Of a stretch of 43,978 nucleotides of DNA, positions 40,015-43,978 are shown piece by piece (within the stretch, counting starts at the first letter, position 1; every line of letters begins with the position of its first letter). The notes below the pieces were generated by a model, which was not told the origin of the DNA, searched no databases, and saw nothing but the letters and a program-made list of their open reading frames with translations. The position numbers and the translations under genes are program-made. The stretch comes from Amycolatopsis circi. Lineage in GTDB: Bacteria > Actinomycetota > Actinomycetes > Mycobacteriales > Pseudonocardiaceae. The stretch lies in NCBI RefSeq assembly GCF_003385235.1, contig NZ_PQIA01000079.1, forward strand, positions 1 to 43,978, read 5' to 3'.

Positions 40015-41046
40015 GTGCAAGCGGGGGACCTTGAACCGCCTGAGCCGCAGGCCGTTTCCGCGCCGTTGACCAGGGCGGCGATCTTCCTGATGGTCAGCGT
40101 CCACGCCGGTGCCGAACAGATCGCGAAGGACCTTCTCGCCGACCTGGCCGGGCTGCAGCGCGCGGTCGGCTTCCGCGACGCCGGTGCCGGGCTTACCTGC
40201 GTCGCCGGGATTTCGTCCGCGGCGTGGGACCGGATCTACGGCGGACCGCGACCGGCGGAGCTGCACGAGCTGCCGGTGTTCTCCGGCGACAAGCACACAA
40301 GCGTGCTCACCGCTGAGGCCGACCTGCTGTTCCACCTCCGCGCCGACCGGCTCGACCTGTGCTTCGAGCTGGAATCGCTGATCATGGACCGGCTGCGCGG
40401 TTCGGTGACGGTGCTCGACGAGGTACAGGGCTTCCGGTACTTCGACGCGCGCGACGTGCTCGGTTTCGTCGACGGCACCGAGAATCCGACCGGCAACGGC
40501 GTCAATCAGGCAGTGCTGGTGGACGACGACGAACCGTTCGACCGGGGCAGTTACGTTGTCGTGCAGAAGTATCTGCACGACATGCAGGCCTGGAACGCGC
40601 TCAGCACTGAGCAGCAGGAGCTGGTGATCGGACGGCGCAAACTGTCCGATGTGGAGCTTTCGGACGAGGAAAAGCCCGCTGATTCCCACCTCGCGCTCAA
40701 CGTGATCACCGACGACGAGGGCAACGAACTCGACATCCTGCGCGACAACATGCCGTTCGGCCGTCCCGGGCACGACGAGTTCGGCACGTATTTCATCGGC
40801 TACACCAAATCGCCCGCGGTGATCGAGAAGATGCTGGAGAACATGTTCGTCGGGTCGCCGCCGGGCAACTACGACCGGATCCTCGATTTCTCCACGCCCC
40901 ACACCGGCGCGCTGTTCTATGTGCCGACCGCGGACTTCCTCGAAGATCCGCCGGACGCCCCGCCCGAGCCGGAACCGCCGGCTGCCGCGACGCCCGCCGG
41001 GACGTCGCTGGGCATCGGAAGCCTGCGAAGGAGCATTCGGTCATGA
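40015..41046 (+). CDS. DyP-type haem peroxidase, encapsulin cargo
   Basis: The 343-residue enzyme has GFVDGTENP (150-158, catalytic D153), the proximal haem ligand H225 in ADSHLALN and the distal arginine R243 in ILRDNMPFGR, as in dye-decolorising peroxidases. After the catalytic domain a Pro/Ala/Glu-rich linker (~310-330) leads to SLGIGSLRRSIRS (331-343), which fits the encapsulation peptide that docks DyP cargo inside encapsulin shells. The encapsulin gene overlaps the stop by 4 nt (ATGA). No Tat or Sec signal, as expected for cargo. GTG 40015 is used; AAAAGGGG lies about 9 bases before it. Confidence 0.95.
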   Translation: MQAGDLEPPEPQAVSAPLTRAAIFLMVSVHAGAEQIAKDLLADLAGLQRAVGFRDAGAGLTCVAGISSAAWDRIYGGPRPAELHELPVFSGDKHTSVLTAEADLLFHLRADRLDLCFELESLIMDRLRGSVTVLDEVQGFRYFDARDVLGFVDGTENPTGNGVNQAVLVDDDEPFDRGSYVVVQKYLHDMQAWNALSTEQQELVIGRRKLSDVELSDEEKPADSHLALNVITDDEGNELDILRDNMPFGRPGHDEFGTYFIGYTKSPAVIEKMLENMFVGSPPGNYDRILDFSTPHTGALFYVPTADFLEDPPDAPPEPEPPAAATPAGTSLGIGSLRRSIRS

Positions 41047-41840
41047 ACAACCTGCATCGCGAACTCGCTCCGATCTCCGCAGCCGCGTGGGCGGACCTGG
41101 AGGAGGAGGCGAAGCGCACGTTCGCCGAGTTCGCCGCCGCGCGCCGGGTGGTCGACGTCGTCGTCACCGGCGACCCGGCGCTGGCCGCGATCGGCACCGG
41201 ACGCCGCGAACGCGTCGGCGACAAGTTCGACGGCGTCGCGACGAGCCTGCGCACGGCGCAACGGATCGTGGAGTTGCGGGTGCCGTTCACGGTGTCGCGC
41301 GAGGAAGTCGATTCGGTGGAGTGGGGCGCGAAAGACGCCGATTGGCAGCCAGTGAAGGACGCCGCGCAGCAGATCGCGTACGCCGAGGACCGGATCGTGC
41401 TCGACGGTTTCGCCGAGGCGGGCATCACCGGGATTCGGTCAGCTTCGTCGCTTTCGCCGATCGCGCTGCCGCCGGAGGCCCCGGGCTACCCGAAGGCGAT
41501 CGGCGACGCGATCGCCGAACTGCGCGACGCGGGCGTGGCCGGGCCGTACACCGTCCTGCTCAGCGACGACGAGTTCACCGCCGCGTACGAGGCGGCCAAC
41601 CACGGTTATCCGGTGCTGGAACACCTGAAACAGATCGTGGACGGCGATCTCATCCGCACGCCCGCGATCAGCGGTGCCTGCGTGCTGTCCACCCGCGGAG
41701 GCGACTACGAACTCCACTTCGGACAGGACCTGTCCATTGGTTACGCCAGCCACGACGCGTCCACTGTGGAGCTGTACTTCTACGAGACGCTGACGTTCCT
41801 CGTGAACACCGCGGAAGCGGGGATCGGGCTGACCGCCTGA
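41043..41840 (+). CDS. family 1 encapsulin shell protein
   Basis: The 265-residue protein matches the linocin M18/encapsulin family: MNNLHRELAPISAAAWADLEEEAKRTF at the N-terminus (the region that holds cargo peptides), the E-loop region (~50-75) and the HK97-fold core, ending GGDYELHFGQDLSIGYASHDASTVELYFYETLTFLVN. About 60 copies would form a ~24 nm T=1 shell, judged from the length and family. It is coupled to the DyP peroxidase, so the pair makes a peroxidase nanocompartment with a likely role in oxidative stress. No second cargo gene (ferritin-like, haemerythrin) is present here. Confidence 0.96.
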   Translation: MNNLHRELAPISAAAWADLEEEAKRTFAEFAAARRVVDVVVTGDPALAAIGTGRRERVGDKFDGVATSLRTAQRIVELRVPFTVSREEVDSVEWGAKDADWQPVKDAAQQIAYAEDRIVLDGFAEAGITGIRSASSLSPIALPPEAPGYPKAIGDAIAELRDAGVAGPYTVLLSDDEFTAAYEAANHGYPVLEHLKQIVDGDLIRTPAISGACVLSTRGGDYELHFGQDLSIGYASHDASTVELYFYETLTFLVNTAEAGIGLTA

Positions 41841-41922
41841 CGTTACCTGTTCATGCGGTCTTGTTACGCAGCGCGGACATTCGCCGAACCGTCCGGGGAT
41901 ACCCGCTCGCGATAGTTGCGGC

Positions 41923-42459
41923 GTGCTGCAGAACAAGATCAAAACCATGCTGCTCGTGCTGCCCGCGGCAGTCGTCGCCGGATGCTCTGGCCTCACGACG
42001 CTAGACGGCGATCCGGACCACGACCCGGTTCAGGGCGGTGCCCCGGAAGGCGTCACGCTGAGGCCGTCCGACACGAGCTACCCGGCCGTCGGGAATCTCG
42101 ACCCGGCGTTGCGGAAAGCGTTGCAGGAGGCGGCAACCGACGCGCGTCAGCGCAATGTGGACATTCAGATCGCGTCGGGCTGGCGGACGAAGGAGTACCA
42201 GCAGAAGCTGCTCGATGCGGGCGTCGAAAAGTACGGCAGCCTGGAAAAGGCGCGGAAGTACGTGAACACGCCGGAACAATCGACGCACGTGTCCGGCAAG
42301 GCGGTCGACGTCGCCCCGACGCGAGCCGACGACTGGCTCATCCAGCACGGCGCGAAATACGGCCTGTGCCAGGTGTACTCGAACGAGATGTGGCACTTCG
42401 AACTGCTGACCACCCCCGGCGGAAAGTGCCCGCCTGCCCGCACGGACGCCGCCGGTTAG
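41923..42459 (+). CDS. VanY-type D-Ala-D-Ala carboxypeptidase lipoprotein
   Basis: The 178-residue protein has a lipoprotein signal (LLVLPAAVVAGC, C21) and an M15B peptidase domain: GWRTKEYQQKL, STHVSGKAVDV (zinc ligands H122 and D129) and SNEMWHFE (catalytic E155, zinc ligand H158). It would trim the terminal D-Ala of peptidoglycan stems outside the membrane. The GTG start follows GATAGT at 6 bases, suggesting a leaderless transcript. The stop codon lies in the loop of a terminator shared with the convergent GH8 gene. Confidence 0.9.
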   Translation: MLQNKIKTMLLVLPAAVVAGCSGLTTLDGDPDHDPVQGGAPEGVTLRPSDTSYPAVGNLDPALRKALQEAATDARQRNVDIQIASGWRTKEYQQKLLDAGVEKYGSLEKARKYVNTPEQSTHVSGKAVDVAPTRADDWLIQHGAKYGLCQVYSNEMWHFELLTTPGGKCPPARTDAAG

Positions 42460-42476
42460 TCGTCCGTGCGGGCAGG
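42433..42476. terminator. bidirectional terminator between convergent genes
   Basis: A perfect 16-bp stem CCTGCCCGCACGGACG/CGTCCGTGCGGGCAGG surrounds a 12-base loop that contains the TAG of the carboxypeptidase gene. It ends 7 bp before the stop of the GH8 gene on the other strand. Confidence 0.85.
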
Positions 42477-42482
42477 TCAGGG

Positions 42483-43688
42483 TCACGGGGCCCAGTAGTT
42501 GCCGGACATCACCAGGTAGACGAGCAGCTTGATGGTCTCGCCGTAGTAAGTGTCGTCATACGGATTGCCCGCCAGGTACTTCCACAGCGAATCCGTCCAT
42601 GCCTGGTCGCCGGCGGCCATCGCCGCGACACCCACCGGATTGGCCGCGACCTCGGACTGGTCACTGGTCTTGGTCGGCGTACCGTCCAATTTGGTGTGCG
42701 GATAGATCTTGGCCGGGTTGCCGCCAGAATGGCTCTTGTAGCTGGCCGATTCCTTCTTGGCGACGTCGGTCGCGACCTTGCCGCCGTACAACAACGCGTC
42801 CGTGCCCATGTGCCAAGGCACGCGAACGGAGTTGTACCCCACGATATTGTCCGGCTGATTCTCGAGGTGGTCCGCGGGCGCGGGCTTCGGGCTGCTGGTG
42901 TTCGCACCGACCACGAAGTCAGACAACAGATTCGCGTTCGGCGAGTACTTGGCCGTGAACTGGGTGATCAGCTGCTCGGTCCGGGTGACGACCTTGTTCC
43001 AGTCGTGCGCGGTGTCGTACTTCGCGAACGCGCGCAGATGGTCAAGCATGAAGTCGGACGGCCGGGTGTCGTCATTGCCCGCGTCGTCGGCGATCTTGAG
43101 ATGCCCGTCGGACGCGACGTCGTACTTGTAAACCTTGTCCAGCCAGTCCTTGGCGGCGGCGCTGTAACCGCCCCACTGCTTGTCCGCGAGAATCAGCCCG
43201 TAGCCGACGTCGAGATCGCCGTCGGTGGCCGAGTCAGGCGTGCCGCCGTCGGAGTACTTGCAGGTCTTGCCGTCGATCACCCACTGGAAGAGCCCCTTGC
43301 CGTCCCGGTGGTCCTGGACGAACTTCCACATCCCGTCGAAGATGGTTTTGGCCTGGTCGTCGTAACCGGCCATCAACGGGACGATGTTCATCCCGTAGCC
43401 CTGGGCCTCGGAAACGGTGCCCTTGTTGGGCGCGTCGTCGGTAGCCCAGACGAGGTAACCGCCGCAAGCCTGGCGGAGGTAAGTTTTCTTCCAGGAGTCG
43501 TACTGCTTCTTGACCGCGGAGTCCTGCTCGGCCTGGCTGACCGAAGGCCGGACGCCGGTCTGATAGGTGACGTGCGCGGGAAACGGATGTGCCACGGAGG
43601 CTGCGGTCGCAGGCCCAGCACCGGCCAGCGCAGCAGCAAGCGAAACGGAAGCGGCGGCGAACAGCGCCGCCTTCCGGGAAGCGGGCAT
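42483..43688 (-). CDS. secreted glycoside hydrolase family 8
   Basis: The 401-residue protein has a Sec signal peptide (AALFAAASVSLAAALAGAGPATA, cut near 30) and a GH8 domain with the proton donor E94 in TVSEAQGYGM and the base in SATDGDLDVGYGL (D156). GH8 enzymes cut cellulose, xylan, chitosan or lichenan by inversion. The ROK-like operator upstream and the absence of a cellulose-binding domain make chitosanase my preferred guess. AAGGAG lies about 10 bases before the ATG. The exact substrate cannot be decided by eye. Confidence 0.9.
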   Translation of the reverse strand: MPASRKAALFAAASVSLAAALAGAGPATAASVAHPFPAHVTYQTGVRPSVSQAEQDSAVKKQYDSWKKTYLRQACGGYLVWATDDAPNKGTVSEAQGYGMNIVPLMAGYDDQAKTIFDGMWKFVQDHRDGKGLFQWVIDGKTCKYSDGGTPDSATDGDLDVGYGLILADKQWGGYSAAAKDWLDKVYKYDVASDGHLKIADDAGNDDTRPSDFMLDHLRAFAKYDTAHDWNKVVTRTEQLITQFTAKYSPNANLLSDFVVGANTSSPKPAPADHLENQPDNIVGYNSVRVPWHMGTDALLYGGKVATDVAKKESASYKSHSGGNPAKIYPHTKLDGTPTKTSDQSEVAANPVGVAAMAAGDQAWTDSLWKYLAGNPYDDTYYGETIKLLVYLVMSGNYWAP

Positions 43689-43703
43689 CGGATAGGTCTC
43701 CTT

Positions 43704-43722
43704 GTTAGTAAAGTTTCCTAAC
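43704..43722. promoter_or_regulatory. palindromic operator upstream of the GH8 gene
   Basis: GTTAGTAAAGTTTCCTAAC is a 19-bp inverted repeat with one mismatched pair, centred at 43713 and 24 bp before the GH8 start. The AAAGTTTC-type core resembles operators of ROK-family regulators that control chitosanase genes in Streptomyces (from memory). No ROK gene lies in the window. Confidence 0.65.
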
Positions 43723-43978
43723 TAGGCGGCGTTGAGGAAAGCCTGCTGCCAGTGGGGTGATCGTGTCAAGATGTCCGGCTCGGAATAGTCGGGTGTACCG
43801 GTTCCGAAGCAGTCCGTGAAGGGCTCCTTGAGGGAATCTGACCTGGATCCACTGGTTGTTTTTTGTGGTGGTTTCTGGTGTTGGTGGCGGGGTGTGCGGG
43901 TGCTGGTTGGGGGTGTGGGCGTGGTGGTGTGGCTGGCGTCGCACCAGCGCGTTCCACTTGTTCGGGTCGGGGTGGGCG
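43705..43978 (-). CDS. partial reading frame running off the window
   Basis: A minus-strand frame is open from the right edge and reads AHPDPNKWNALVRRQPHHHA and on through a His/Pro/Thr-rich stretch (A/C-rich codons), then through the half palindrome as NNQWIQVRFPQGALHGLLRN, to a TAA at 43705-43707. The strong A/C bias differs from all neighbours. It may be the end of a gene truncated by the repeat. No family recognised; it could also be non-coding. Confidence 0.3.
   Translation of the reverse strand, partial: AHPDPNKWNALVRRQPHHHAHTPNQHPHTPPPTPETTTKNNQWIQVRFPQGALHGLLRNRYTRLFRAGHLDTITPLAAGFPQRRLVRKLY
43812..43841. repeat. palindromic repeat copy 9, left half only
   Basis: GTCCGTGAAGGGCTCCTTGA followed by GGGAATCTGA matches the left arm and centre of the family and then changes abruptly to unrelated G/T-rich sequence at 43842. 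The right arm is missing. Confidence 0.85.

Overview
The window is about 44 kb of very GC-rich DNA with strong G/C preference at third codon positions, frequent GTG starts, many 4-nt ATGA/GTGA gene overlaps and several apparently leaderless promoters. The gene content (lipoprotein peptide importer, BlaI/M56 pairs, TIGR02569-like kinase, TQXA thioester adhesin with a LAXTG sorting signal, DyP/encapsulin pair) and the dispersed ~55-bp palindromes fit a filamentous actinobacterium of the Pseudonocardiales; Amycolatopsis is my best guess. No rRNA, tRNA, CRISPR array, intact transposase or prophage is seen.

Layout. 100-9024: an operon-like run of three leaderless-secretion (no signal peptide) penicillin-recognising serine hydrolases followed by a dipeptide/oligopeptide ABC importer (lipoprotein, permease, a permease-ATPase fusion, second ATPase). 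9131-12439: a very large fusion of an S9 prolyl-oligopeptidase-type peptidase with a class C beta-lactamase/D-peptidase domain that is a paralogue of the second gene. Together these look like a system that imports peptides and cuts them in the cytoplasm, perhaps including D-residue peptides (inference). 12500-14510: two adjacent dead genes, an AraC regulator with one nonsense codon and a PobA-like 4-hydroxybenzoate hydroxylase with a nonsense codon and a frameshift. 14511-16663: small membrane protein and a NarL-type two-component pair on the minus strand; 16987-20303: a MacB-like ATPase/FtsX permease export pair. 20317-22448: a gene remnant, a TetR regulator and a secreted/anchored trypsin-like protease. 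22489-25517: IclR regulator divergent from an MFS carrier and a D-2-hydroxyacid dehydrogenase with a palindromic operator between them. 25510-27802: a TIGR02569/APH-like protein and a sortase-anchored thioester adhesin. 27803-28626: a gene-free patch packed with repeats.

28627-34914 is the most interesting region: a LytR-CpsA-Psr protein, a GT28-like glycosyltransferase, a NodB-type polysaccharide deacetylase, an M56 (BlaR1-like) protease, a BlaI repressor, a DedA protein, a PAP2 phosphatase and a small DUF1707 membrane protein. Two intergenic regions in this block carry paired CTACA-N4-TGTAG dyads, both pairs with 19-bp centre spacing, which I read as BlaI operators tying the block into one envelope-maintenance regulon (undecaprenyl-phosphate recycling plus envelope glycan/lipid modification) instead of a beta-lactamase regulon.

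34924-39919: two SDRs, an AMP-binding ligase, a saccharopine-dehydrogenase-like reductase and a TetR repressor with duplicated operator boxes, probably a small lipid/acyl-CoA or aromatic-acid catabolic set. 40015-41840: a DyP peroxidase with an encapsulin-targeting tail and its encapsulin shell protein, a complete nanocompartment operon. 41923-43688: a VanY-like lipoprotein and a secreted GH8 glycosidase with a palindromic operator over its leader. The last ~290 bp hold half a palindromic repeat and the end of an unidentified minus-strand reading frame.

The repeats are themselves notable: at least eight full copies and one half copy of a ~55-bp palindrome, one of them inserted in frame inside the second peptide-importer ATPase and one sitting in the junction just before it; a ~100-bp conserved tail attached to two copies; and a second, unrelated terminator-like cassette that supplies the stop codon of two genes.
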